DNA from: a virus
Length of the DNA: 27,771 bases
IMG/VR virus record: IMGVR_UViG_3300046777_000173
Coordinates: 1-27,771 of that record
Strand: one strand, 5' to 3'
Shown piece after piece: positions 7,723-14,158 of the stretch. The notes beneath the pieces are model-generated. The model searched no databases. It saw nothing but the letters and a program-made list of their open reading frames with translations, and was not told the origin of the DNA. The position numbers were made by a program, and so were the translations under genes. Positions within the stretch are counted from its first letter, which is position 1. Each line of letters begins with the position of its first letter.

Positions 7723-7929
7723 ATGACACATTTAACCAACTACCAAATGTTCCAATATCAGCGATACGGGAACATCTTAATTGACGGGGATAGGAGTACT
7801 ACAAACCCTTACGACCCTGCTTTACTACCTAAAAACTACGATTACGAAGATGACGATTATACGTTTACTCGTTGGGTAGAACACAATGCAGAACTTGAAC
7901 TTTTAAAAAACGAATTATATGAAGATTGA
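7723..7929 (+). CDS. Small early protein, unknown function
   Basis: 68 residues, first gene behind the early promoter. Tyr-rich and acidic, with a DYEDDDYTFTRWVEH segment and a C-terminal helix LELLKNELYED. No recognised domain or membrane segment. First genes of phage early operons are often host-takeover or anti-defence proteins, but nothing in the sequence shows that here. It overlaps the next gene by 11 bases. Confidence 0.6.
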   Translation: MTHLTNYQMFQYQRYGNILIDGDRSTTNPYDPALLPKNYDYEDDDYTFTRWVEHNAELELLKNELYED

Positions 7930-8116
7930 ATTTGTAAAAGAAACTAAGCCAGACGGCACAATTTTCTACTATACTTTAGTAGATAACAAATACGATAGTT
8001 CAAGTATGTACTTGGAATATTCACAAGCTTATGAATACTTTGTAAGCCTAAAGAAAAGACAAGAACCGATTATCGAAATTTTAGAACACTATAACATAGA
8101 CATACAAAACAAATAA
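7919..8116 (+). CDS. Small early protein, unknown function
   Basis: 65 residues, ATG inside the previous gene and stop two bases before the ERF gene. The first half is two to three beta strands (KIEFVKETKPDGTIFYYTLVD), the second half helical (SQAYEYFVSLKKRQEPIIEILEHY). No domain recognised. Position between the promoter-proximal gene and the annealing protein suggests an early role, not more. Confidence 0.6.
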   Translation: MKIEFVKETKPDGTIFYYTLVDNKYDSSSMYLEYSQAYEYFVSLKKRQEPIIEILEHYNIDIQNK

Positions 8117-8118
8117 CA

Positions 8119-8652
8119 ATGAGCCTAATTAAAATTCAACAGGAACTAAAAGCACCTAAAAACCAATTTAACGCTTTTGCTAAATACAAGTACCGCAGTG
8201 CAGAAGATATTATCGAAGCTGCAAAACCTATCTGCCATAAATACGGCTACGCTTTAATGTTAAGCGATGAGGTTATAGAAGTAGGCGGAAGGGTATATGT
8301 AAAGGCAACCGCTTGTTTAAGTAACGGAGAAGATAACATTACTTGCACAGGTCTTGCTCGTGAAGAAGAAAACAAAAAAGGAATGGACGCTTCGCAGCTC
8401 ACTGGGGCGTGTAGCTCGTATGCTCGAAAATATGCACTTAACGGATTGTTTGCAATAGATGACACTAAAGATGCAGACGCTACTAATGAGCATAAAGACG
8501 AAGTAAGCGAAGGTCAAAAGGCGTTCTTAATTGAGCAGTTAGACAAGACAAAGTTTACCGATGACCAAAAAGTTAAGGCTGCTTTGAAAATCAATGCCAT
8601 CAAGACCTTAGACGAATTTAACAAGATTAAAGAAACAATAAAGAAAAGCTAA
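8119..8652 (+). CDS. erf: ERF-family single-strand annealing protein
   Basis: 177 residues. The N-terminal 125 residues match the ERF superfamily: LKAPKNQFNAFAKYKYRSAEDIIEA, then KYGYALMLSDEV, and GACSSYARKYALNGLFAIDDTKDAD. ERF proteins form rings that bind and anneal ssDNA during phage recombination and genome circularisation. The C-terminal 45 residues form a helical, charged tail that may contact partners. It is followed by a gene sharing the last base (TAATG). With the VRR-NUC nuclease and DEDDy exonuclease it could form a recombination set. Confidence 0.88.
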   Translation: MSLIKIQQELKAPKNQFNAFAKYKYRSAEDIIEAAKPICHKYGYALMLSDEVIEVGGRVYVKATACLSNGEDNITCTGLAREEENKKGMDASQLTGACSSYARKYALNGLFAIDDTKDADATNEHKDEVSEGQKAFLIEQLDKTKFTDDQKVKAALKINAIKTLDEFNKIKETIKKS

Positions 8653-8891
8653 TGAGGGAACTATTACCATTTGAAAGGCAGATGTTACTTGCAGAAGTTT
8701 ACCACTATGCTTGGTATAACGAACAGGCATACGAGGACTTATTAGCCTTTATTAAAAAGTATGAAAACAAATTAGACAAACCTGTATTTTTTAACCCAAT
8801 CAATAACAATGACACAGAAACAACAAATCTTGAACCACTTGCTTTCGGGCAAAACATTGACACCAATTCAGGCTTTAACGAAGTACAATAG
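8652..8891 (+). CDS. Hypothetical early protein with long overlap
   Basis: 79 residues, coupled to the ERF gene by TAATG. The N-terminal half is helical (LLPFERQMLLAEVYHYAWYNEQAYEDLLAFIKKYENKL); the C-terminal 28 residues lie within 83 bases that also encode the start of the HTH protein in another frame, and are low in structure (Asn/Thr rich). No known domain. The tail may be tolerated because the overlapping protein constrains the DNA. Confidence 0.55.
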   Translation: MRELLPFERQMLLAEVYHYAWYNEQAYEDLLAFIKKYENKLDKPVFFNPINNNDTETTNLEPLAFGQNIDTNSGFNEVQ

Positions 8892-9018
8892 CCTGAGATT
8901 AGCAGCCGTAGTATTTGAATTAAAACGCAAAGGCTACAAAGTACGAACGGAATTAATTAACGTAGGTACGAAAAAACAAAGTAAATTAGTAGCTCAATAT
9001 TCAATTAAAAACAAATAA
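8809..9018 (+). CDS. Small winged-helix / HTH protein
   Basis: 69 residues. QQILNHLLSGKTLTPIQALTKYNSLRLAAVVFELKRKGYKVRTE is the pattern of a small phage helix-turn-helix family (the HTH_39 type as I remember it): first helix, LTPIQAL turn, recognition helix SLRLAAVVFELKRKG, then a wing. Probably binds DNA as a transcription or replication accessory. The start is set by the conserved MTQKQQILNHL, which places 83 bases of overlap with the gene before. Confidence 0.72.
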   Translation: MTQKQQILNHLLSGKTLTPIQALTKYNSLRLAAVVFELKRKGYKVRTELINVGTKKQSKLVAQYSIKNK

Positions 9019-9020
9019 AA

Positions 9021-9215
9021 ATGGAACAAAAAAAATGGAGTGCAGGTGCTTGGAAAAAGCAGACCGCTAAAGGAGAAGTAATTAATTTTACAATCAATGA
9101 TGTTAAATACTCAATGTGGGTAAACGCTTACAAGACAGAGGATAAGCAACCAGATTACAAGATTTATGTAAATGATTTCAAACCTAAAGAAGACACGGAA
9201 GGATTGCCGTTTTAA
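9021..9215 (+). CDS. Small beta protein with SSB-like acidic tip
   Basis: 64 residues. The N-terminal WSAGAWKKQTAKGEVINFTINDVKYSMWVN looks like two or three strands with aromatic residues. The C-terminal end DTEGLPF (acidic, then Gly-Leu-Pro-Phe) resembles the acidic-hydrophobic tip of bacterial SSB proteins, which recruits repair and replication enzymes. A role as a small ssDNA-binding or SSB-mimic protein is inferred from this and from its place between the HTH and DnaA-like genes. The fold is too short for a full OB domain. Confidence 0.5.
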   Translation: MEQKKWSAGAWKKQTAKGEVINFTINDVKYSMWVNAYKTEDKQPDYKIYVNDFKPKEDTEGLPF

Positions 9216-9217
9216 TT

Positions 9218-9646
9218 ATGCTGAATAAGAAAAAGGATATATCAATAAGACAATTAAAGGAGTTATACTTCGCACAACGTAACACCCATTTGCAACTTCA
9301 CGAAATGATGCAGCAACTTGGATTGTTAGGCATAGAAGATAATGAACCTTTAGGATTAGACATTGGCGCAAGGACTATTGTTAAATTGGTAGACGAGGAG
9401 TTTGAGTGCGATGTATTAATTAAGGATAGGAGTTTAAAAACAACGTTTGGGCGCAAGGCTGCGGCATACTTACTAAGGCGTTATACTAAATTGAGCCTTA
9501 AAGAGATAAGCCAATACACAGGAACAAGCGACCATACGACTGCTATCCATAACATAAAACAAGCGAATAACCTAATAGAAACTGAGGACTGGTTTAAAAC
9601 TAAGCTAAAAAAACTTTGCTTAAAATTAGAACTTAAAGAAATTTAG
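9218..9646 (+). CDS. DnaA domain-IV-like DNA-binding protein
   Basis: 142 residues. Residues 79-112 match the C-terminal DNA-binding domain of DnaA: RKAAAYLLRRYTKLSLKEISQYTG, then SDHTTAIHN, equivalent to the DnaA signature (DHSTVIHA type) that reads DnaA boxes. The N-terminal 70 residues hold a helix and a short beta region but no AAA+ Walker motifs, so this is the binding domain without the ATPase. It may recognise a phage origin or compete with host DnaA. It ends just upstream of the structured RNA element and is two genes before the replisome organiser. Confidence 0.75.
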   Translation: MLNKKKDISIRQLKELYFAQRNTHLQLHEMMQQLGLLGIEDNEPLGLDIGARTIVKLVDEEFECDVLIKDRSLKTTFGRKAAAYLLRRYTKLSLKEISQYTGTSDHTTAIHNIKQANNLIETEDWFKTKLKKLCLKLELKEI

Positions 9647-9648
9647 TG

Positions 9649-9656
9649 TATATTCG
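9649..9656 (+). promoter_or_regulatory. Weak promoter-like -7 box before the structured RNA
   Basis: TATATTCG differs from TAnnTTTG at one position. TTAG at 9626-9629, 19 bases upstream, is a poor -33 element. If used, the transcript would start near 9663, just before the first hairpin, giving a free RNA of about 90-95 nt. Confidence 0.25.
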
Positions 9657-9669
9657 CAGTATAAATAAA

Positions 9670-9705
9670 AGACACATTAGCGAAAGTCCAGCCGATAATG
9701 TGTTT
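9670..9705 (+). ncRNA. Hairpin 1 of a predicted kissing-loop RNA
   Basis: AGACACATTA (9670-9679) pairs with TAATGTGTTT (9696-9705), ten pairs with one G-U. After a G-A mismatch, C9681-G9694 and G9682-C9693 continue the stem, leaving a 10-nt apical loop (9683-9692, AAAGTCCAGC). Bases 9685-9691 (AGTCCAG) of this loop are the exact reverse complement of the whole loop of the terminator hairpin downstream. I do not recognise it as a known RNA family. Confidence 0.65.
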
Positions 9706-9720
9706 AGTGGTTAAATAATA

Positions 9721-9760
9721 GCCCTCGATAGCTGGACTCTATTGGGGGCTTTTTTATTTT
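9721..9760 (+). terminator. Intrinsic terminator = hairpin 2 of the kissing-loop RNA
   Basis: GCCCTCGATAG (9721-9731) pairs with CTATTGGGGGC (9739-9749), eleven pairs with two G-U wobbles, followed by TTTTTTATTTT. The 7-nt loop CTGGACT (9732-9738) is fully complementary to 9685-9691 in hairpin 1. The T-run ends directly at the ATG of the HNH gene, so expression of that gene needs read-through, antitermination or a promoter within the element. Confidence 0.85.
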
Positions 9761-10141
9761 ATGACATACGGAGAAAAACTAAAAAGTCCTAAATGGCAAA
9801 AGAAACGTCTTGAAATTTTAGAACGAGACAAGTTTACCTGTACAATGTGCGGTACAAAAGAAAAACAACTGCACGTGCATCACAAAGTTTATATCTTTGA
9901 TAGAGACCCCTGGGATTACGAAGACCAATTTTACATTACATTTTGTGAAGATTGCCACTTCGAAGAGGAGTGCAACAAAAACTTTATTAAAAATATTATT
10001 AAGTATAATGTTTATAAAGGAGTTACATATACAGAATTAAGACCATTTTTTGAAAATGTTTTAAGCAAGTATGTTAAGGAAAAAGGTATGACATTTGATG
10101 AACTACAAAACTTTTGTAAAAATGGCAAAAAGATTTACTGA
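9761..10141 (+). CDS. HNH endonuclease
   Basis: 126 residues. SPKWQKKRLEILERDKFTCTMCG opens the domain, with zinc ligands Cys27/Cys30 and Cys62/Cys65, and HVHH (38-41) as the HNH catalytic core; CEDCHFEEE follows. The C-terminal half is a helical extension without recognised motif, possibly target binding. Free-standing HNH genes in phages are commonly homing or nicking endonucleases. It sits right behind a terminator and before the replisome organiser, which it overlaps by 20 bases. It may be a later insertion in the replication operon. Confidence 0.82.
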   Translation: MTYGEKLKSPKWQKKRLEILERDKFTCTMCGTKEKQLHVHHKVYIFDRDPWDYEDQFYITFCEDCHFEEECNKNFIKNIIKYNVYKGVTYTELRPFFENVLSKYVKEKGMTFDELQNFCKNGKKIY

Positions 10142-10925
10142 TACGGAAAAATGGAAAAAGCCTTTTATTCGTAATTTATCAGCACCATATAAACTTTTAT
10201 GGCTTTACATCTGTGATGACTGCGACCACGCAGGAATTTGGCAGGTAGACATTGATGTAGCTAAAATTCGTATAGGAGAGGATATAAATGAGCAAGATGC
10301 TATAAAATTTTTTGACGATAAAATTATAAAAATTGATAATGGCAATAAATGGTTTATACCTTCTTTTATAGATTTTCAATATCCAAGCGGACTTAATCCA
10401 GATAACAAAGCACACGGGGGAATTGTTAAAATGCTCATTAAATACAAATTAATAGATGACCAACTTAAGCCCCTTAGTAGCCCCTTGCAAGGGGACAAGG
10501 TTATGGTTATGGATAAGGTAATGGATAAGGATAAGGTTAAAGAAGAAATCGAGCTTCCTTTTGTTTCTGAGTTTTTTGCAGAAATATGGAAAGCTTGGAA
10601 GGATTATAAGAAAAAAGAGTTTAAGTTTACATACAAAACAAATCAAAGTGAACTTGCTGCTCTTAACGAATTAATAAAATTATCAAAAGGACAAGAAGAC
10701 CAAGCCATTAAAATACTTAATCAGTCAATGGCAAATGGTTGGAAAGGTCTATTTAACTTAAAAGAAGATGCAAAAGGAACTACAAATAATCACAGAAAAT
10801 TGTCAAAAGGAGAACTTGACACACTTGCCCACTACAACTATATGCACTCTACTACCTACGGAGAAAGAGATTATGACCGCATTCTCGGGCGAGAGGGTTC
10901 GCAACCTGAATTCTACAATATTTAA
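10122..10925 (+). CDS. DnaD-like replisome organiser / replication initiator
   Basis: 267 residues from ATG 10122 (MAKRFTDTEKWKKPF); an upstream in-frame ATG at 10095 lies deeper in the HNH gene and is less likely. The N-terminal part (1-105) resembles winged-helix replisome organisers: SAPYKLLWLYICDDCDHAGIW, DINEQDAIKFF, KWFIPSFIDFQY. A Lys/Asp/Met/Val linker (about 125-140) follows, encoded by hexamer repeats. The C-terminal domain has QAIKILNQSMANGWKGLFNL, the motif seen at the end of many phage replication proteins. It should bind the phage origin and help load the helicase. No helicase gene is in the window, so the host helicase may be used. Confidence 0.75.
   Translation: MAKRFTDTEKWKKPFIRNLSAPYKLLWLYICDDCDHAGIWQVDIDVAKIRIGEDINEQDAIKFFDDKIIKIDNGNKWFIPSFIDFQYPSGLNPDNKAHGGIVKMLIKYKLIDDQLKPLSSPLQGDKVMVMDKVMDKDKVKEEIELPFVSEFFAEIWKAWKDYKKKEFKFTYKTNQSELAALNELIKLSKGQEDQAIKILNQSMANGWKGLFNLKEDAKGTTNNHRKLSKGELDTLAHYNYMHSTTYGERDYDRILGREGSQPEFYNI
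10469..10542. other. Candidate replication origin: G/C palindrome plus hexamer iterons
   Basis: GCCCCTT occurs at 10469-10475 and 10480-10486; the second copy is part of a perfect 14-bp palindrome CCCCTTGCAAGGGG (10481-10494). Then seven hexamers ending in GG follow without gap at 10495-10536 (ACAAGG, TTATGG twice, ATAAGG, TAATGG, ATAAGG twice). All lie in the linker of the replisome organiser gene. Initiator-gene-internal origins with iterons are known in lambda O and in many Gram-positive phages; here it is inference. Confidence 0.45.
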
Positions 10926-11526
10926 GCAGAACCTTGTTTACATTATGCAGCTAATAGGCATTAACAATCCTGGCGAAGTTAAATTAGCAATCTTAGAGGA
11001 TTGGATAAGAACGGAGTATGGTGGCTTTACAATAAACGAGGTTAAAGTAGCGTTTAAGCAAATGGTAGCTAATGACTTTATAGACCACTACCAAAACTTT
11101 AGTCCTGCATACTTTAGTCAGGTAATGGATAGGTACAAGAAAAAAGCAAACGAAGTAAGAAAAATGATGCCACAAGAACGAGTAGAAGCAATCCCACATC
11201 TTACCGATTTAGAGATAATTGATTACTCTTACCAAGAATATAAGCTTTTGGAAAACCGAACTTTTGATAGGTTGTTTAACCCACTAAGCGTATTTACAAA
11301 GCTTAATAGTACAGGCATAAAGGTATGGACAAAAGAAGATGGCGCACTTGCTAAAAAGAAACTAATGGAGATTATCACCTACAAAGCTAATAAAATGGAC
11401 ATCATAAGCGCAAAGCAATACCGAGACATATGGACTGAAAGTTGGCTTAAGAACCAAGCAAGAGCAGTTGCAGTAGCATTATTTTTTGAGGAACAAATAA
11501 AATTTGGTAAAGTTTCATTTTCTTAA
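10873..11526 (+). CDS. Conserved phage protein in replication operon (possible helicase-loading accessory)
   Basis: 217 residues from ATG 10873 (MTAFSGERVRNLNS), overlapping the gene before by 53 bases; longer in-frame starts would overlap it by up to 158. Mostly helical. Residues about 40-95 (ILEDWIRTEYGGFTINEVKVAFKQMVANDFIDHYQNFSPAYFSQVMDRYKKK) resemble the arrangement of phage proteins next to replisome organisers, where a short helical bundle precedes a basic stretch. No Walker motif. A helicase-loader-like role is a guess from position; otherwise unknown. Confidence 0.6.
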   Translation: MTAFSGERVRNLNSTIFKQNLVYIMQLIGINNPGEVKLAILEDWIRTEYGGFTINEVKVAFKQMVANDFIDHYQNFSPAYFSQVMDRYKKKANEVRKMMPQERVEAIPHLTDLEIIDYSYQEYKLLENRTFDRLFNPLSVFTKLNSTGIKVWTKEDGALAKKKLMEIITYKANKMDIISAKQYRDIWTESWLKNQARAVAVALFFEEQIKFGKVSFS

Positions 11527-11540
11527 TATAGTTTTGTAAT

Positions 11541-11846
11541 ATGACCGCAAACGAATTAACCAAAGAAGCAATTAAGACCCTGAATAAAAACGGGTGTTTT
11601 GTATGGCGCAATAACAACTTAGCGGTTAGGGGTCGAACCTTCATAGGTTTAAAAGGAGTTCCAGATGTTGTAGGATTCCACACGCAAACAGGGGTTGCGG
11701 TTTATTGCGAAACCAAAGCCATAGGAGATAAACTTAGCAGCTACCAAATAGCATTCTTAAACTTAGCAAAAACGGCAAATTGTTTTTGTTACATAGCAAC
11801 CGAAGAAAACGGCAAACTAACCTTAAAAGAATATGAACAAGAATAG
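11541..11846 (+). CDS. VRR-NUC domain nuclease
   Basis: 101 residues, almost only the VRR-NUC (PD-(D/E)xK) domain: GLKGVPDVVGF with Asp42, then VYCETKAIGDKLSSYQIAFL with Glu57-x-Lys59 and Gln69. Small phage VRR-NUC proteins cut branched DNA and are thought to resolve replication or recombination intermediates before packaging. It overlaps the sigma-like gene by 14 bases. With ERF at 8119 it makes a reasonable recombination pair. Confidence 0.88.
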   Translation: MTANELTKEAIKTLNKNGCFVWRNNNLAVRGRTFIGLKGVPDVVGFHTQTGVAVYCETKAIGDKLSSYQIAFLNLAKTANCFCYIATEENGKLTLKEYEQE

Positions 11847-12309
11847 CATCATATTAGAACTTTGGGAAAGCCGAGAACTTAAGGAAGCAATAGATAAGAT
11901 GCAGCCTGAAGATTTAAGAGACGATTTAAGAAGCGAATTATTTAAGGTGCTATGTGAAATGGACGAAGAGCGTTTAATAGATATGCGTACACGCAACGTA
12001 TTAAAGTTTTACTTGGTTAGAACAATGATTAATATGATGCAAAGTAACACAAGCCAATTTTATAGAACATACCGCAAACCTTTAGAAGTAGAATTAATAG
12101 TACACGATAGAGACGAAGATTTACTTAATAAAGTAGAAGACGAACTATCTAAGATGCACTGGTACAAAGCAGAACTATTAAGAGTTTATGCAATAAAGCA
12201 TAATTGCAACGCTAAAGAACTTAGCAGAGTAACCGGCATACCTTATATGTCAATACATAGGGAGCTAAAATTAACTAAACGAGAACTTAAAAAACAACTA
12301 AGGAAGTGA
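11833..12309 (+). CDS. Sigma-70-like region 2/4 protein
   Basis: 158 residues. The N-terminus (PEDLRDDLRSELFKVLCEMDEERLIDM) resembles sigma region 2 or the short sigma-like proteins of Bacteroidota phages. The C-terminus (HNCNAKELSRVTGIPYMSIHRELKLTKRELKKQLRK) is a helix-turn-helix like sigma region 4, which reads the upstream promoter element. It may direct host RNA polymerase to phage middle or late genes, including the two-block motifs at 26506 and 27122, but that link is untested. Overlaps the Mom-like gene by 4 bases. Confidence 0.65.
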   Translation: MNKNSIILELWESRELKEAIDKMQPEDLRDDLRSELFKVLCEMDEERLIDMRTRNVLKFYLVRTMINMMQSNTSQFYRTYRKPLEVELIVHDRDEDLLNKVEDELSKMHWYKAELLRVYAIKHNCNAKELSRVTGIPYMSIHRELKLTKRELKKQLRK

Positions 12310-12995
12310 GCATAAAAGATAAATATTCTGTAAAAAGTGTTACAAGTAACCAATGCAAAGAATGGTTATTAAAAAAACATTATTTAAAAAGAATGACATC
12401 TTTTACATATTCATTTGGTTTATTTGAAAATAATATATTAGTCGGAGTTTTAACTTTTGGAAATGCAGTTCCAATTTATATGAAAAAATCATTATTTGGA
12501 GAAAAATATATGGATATTGTTTATGAGTTAAATAGATTATGCACAAATGATAATTTAGATAAAAATGCGAATTCATATTTTATATCAGAAGCATTTAAAC
12601 TATTACCAAAACCATTAATTATTGTTAGTTATGCAGATAAGTCAGTAGGTCATAATGGTTACATATACCAGGCTACAAACTTTATGTTTACAGGGGAAAG
12701 TCATACTCAATTAGATTGGAAATTAAAAGGCAAAGAACATATACACTCAAGAACTTTAATGGACGAATTTGCATTTGAAAATAATAGAGTAGAAAAGCTT
12801 AAAGAAAAATATGGGGATGATTTATATCAAGTAAAAAGAGAACCTAAATATAGATATGTTTATGTAATTGCAGATAAAAATACAAAAAAAGAAATAATGA
12901 AACATAAGTTATTTGAATTAAAAGAATACCCTAAAGGACAAAATATTAGATATAATGCAGAATACAAACCAATAATACAAACTCAATTATTTTAA
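12306..12995 (+). CDS. Mom-like DNA modification protein (GNAT fold)
   Basis: 229 residues, GTG start at 12306 with GTGA overlap to the gene before; the first ATG would remove 30 residues including HY. The centre (73-130) has ELNRLCTNDNL, SEAFKLL and YADKSVGHNGYIYQATNFMFTGE, the hallmark region of the Mom family. Phage Mu Mom converts adenine to N6-carbamoylmethyladenine and protects phage DNA from restriction. His25-Tyr26 may correspond to the His-Tyr pair needed in Mu Mom. The gene is visibly more A+T rich than its neighbours, suggesting recent acquisition. It opens a block with PP-loop and glycosyltransferase genes. Confidence 0.78.
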   Translation: MSIKDKYSVKSVTSNQCKEWLLKKHYLKRMTSFTYSFGLFENNILVGVLTFGNAVPIYMKKSLFGEKYMDIVYELNRLCTNDNLDKNANSYFISEAFKLLPKPLIIVSYADKSVGHNGYIYQATNFMFTGESHTQLDWKLKGKEHIHSRTLMDEFAFENNRVEKLKEKYGDDLYQVKREPKYRYVYVIADKNTKKEIMKHKLFELKEYPKGQNIRYNAEYKPIIQTQLF

Positions 12996-12997
12996 TT

Positions 12998-13231
12998 ATG
13001 ATTATTATAGCAGCAATATGCTTTGCAATATTCTTTGTAGAGATACATCAATTCCATAGGAAGTGGAAATTAGATTTTAAGCCTTTTAGTTGCACGAGTT
13101 GTTTAGCAGCTTGGACAGGTTTGATTTTATATTTACTACCTGCAATATGTACCGATATTATTGCGTTTGTATTTATACCAGGAGTGTTAGCACCTTTACT
13201 TTCAAAACTAATGTGGAACTTATGGAAATAG
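12998..13231 (+). CDS. Small membrane protein with CxxC motif
   Basis: 77 residues. An N-terminal membrane segment (1-16, IIIAAICFAIFFVEI) is followed by a basic loop HRKWKLDFKPF and a CTSC motif (about 32-35), then a long hydrophobic part (38-70) that can form one or two more segments. This is a recurrent small protein in Bacteroidota phages, with no known function. Its stop codon lies within the start of the next gene. Confidence 0.65.
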   Translation: MIIIAAICFAIFFVEIHQFHRKWKLDFKPFSCTSCLAAWTGLILYLLPAICTDIIAFVFIPGVLAPLLSKLMWNLWK

Positions 13232-13470
13232 AACACCGCAAATTTTTAGATGACCACGTTGGTAATTGGCACACAGTTCAAAATGGTTATGTGCGTAATA
13301 TTGATTTAGACATCTTAAAAATGTACGAGCATATTTATCGCAAGTATATGAGTGCAGATTTTATCTTAACAGTATGGTGCGGTAATTGTATTTTTGATAT
13401 GATTAAACGCTTGTATACTTGGTACGAAGAGCAACCTAAACCTAAGAAACGAAATGCAAAGAGTAATTAA
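13222..13470 (+). CDS. Hypothetical phage protein with WCGNC motif
   Basis: 82 residues from ATG 13222, which overlaps the membrane protein gene by 10 bases; longer in-frame starts would lie inside that gene. Begins MEIEHRKFLDDHVGNWH; the C-terminal third holds VWCGNCIFDMIKRLYTWYEEQ, a Cys pair before a helix, then a basic tail KPKKRNAKSN. It may bind metal through further cysteines of a partner. The tail overlaps the PP-loop gene by 17 bases. Function unknown. Confidence 0.65.
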   Translation: MEIEHRKFLDDHVGNWHTVQNGYVRNIDLDILKMYEHIYRKYMSADFILTVWCGNCIFDMIKRLYTWYEEQPKPKKRNAKSN

Positions 13471-14158
13471 TTTTAGCGGTGGCAAAACTTCTGCTTATAT
13501 GACTATCCAAGAATATAAGCCAGGAGATATAGTATTGTTCTGCGATACTATGAGGGAACACCCTAAAACCTATAAATTTATTAATGACTTTGAAGCATTT
13601 GAAAACATACCTGTAACAAGAATAAGTTACGAAGGTGGCTTTACCGGAATGTTAAAAAAACATAAAGCTTTACCTAATCAGTTTAAAAGGTTCTGCACAA
13701 TAGAACTAAAGATTAAAACGGCTAAAAGATATTTAAGAAGCATAGGGATAAGAGAATTTGAAAACCTGGTAGGCTTTAGATATGACGAACCAATGCGAGT
13801 TAGCAGACGTACTCAAAGATTTAAGAAGGTACACGATAAGTTCCCTTTGTTTGAAAGCAAGGTTACTAAACAAATAGTAAATGAGTATTGGAGTAAAAAG
13901 CCTTACACTTTGGAAATACCTTCAATATTAGGGAACTGTACTTTGTGTTTTATGAAAGGTAAAAACGCTATCTTAGCAATATTAAGGGAGTTCCCAGAAC
14001 TTGCAGACGAATGGATAAATGACGAAAATAATAGCAAGTATACTTACTTTAATGGCGTAACAATAGAAACGCTTAAAAGTATATCACAAAATAATTTGTT
14101 CAAGGAATTTGATTTAAATAACATAAACCCAGCATTTGATTGCGCCTGTACTACATAA
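13454..14158 (+). CDS. PAPS-reductase-like PP-loop protein
   Basis: 234 residues. SGGKTSAYM (8-16) is the PP-loop of the adenine nucleotide alpha-hydrolase superfamily, as in PAPS reductase, DndC and thiolation enzymes. FCDTMREHPKTYKF, RFCTIELKIKTAKRYL and NLVGFRYDEP fit the same fold. Cysteines cluster at NCTLC (about 161-165) and at the very end (FDCACTT), suggesting an iron-sulfur cluster. It could activate sulfate, move sulfur to a nucleic acid, or adenylate a substrate. No other dnd genes are present, so phosphorothioation is unlikely. It lies one gene after Mom-like and directly before the glycosyltransferase (TAATG). Confidence 0.75.
   Translation: MQRVINFSGGKTSAYMTIQEYKPGDIVLFCDTMREHPKTYKFINDFEAFENIPVTRISYEGGFTGMLKKHKALPNQFKRFCTIELKIKTAKRYLRSIGIREFENLVGFRYDEPMRVSRRTQRFKKVHDKFPLFESKVTKQIVNEYWSKKPYTLEIPSILGNCTLCFMKGKNAILAILREFPELADEWINDENNSKYTYFNGVTIETLKSISQNNLFKEFDLNNINPAFDCACTT

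Noticed and set aside
13454-14158. PP-loop gene as part of a Dnd/Ssp phosphorothioation system
   Set aside because: No DndA/B/D/E or SspB-like genes are near; only the PAPS-reductase-like gene is present.
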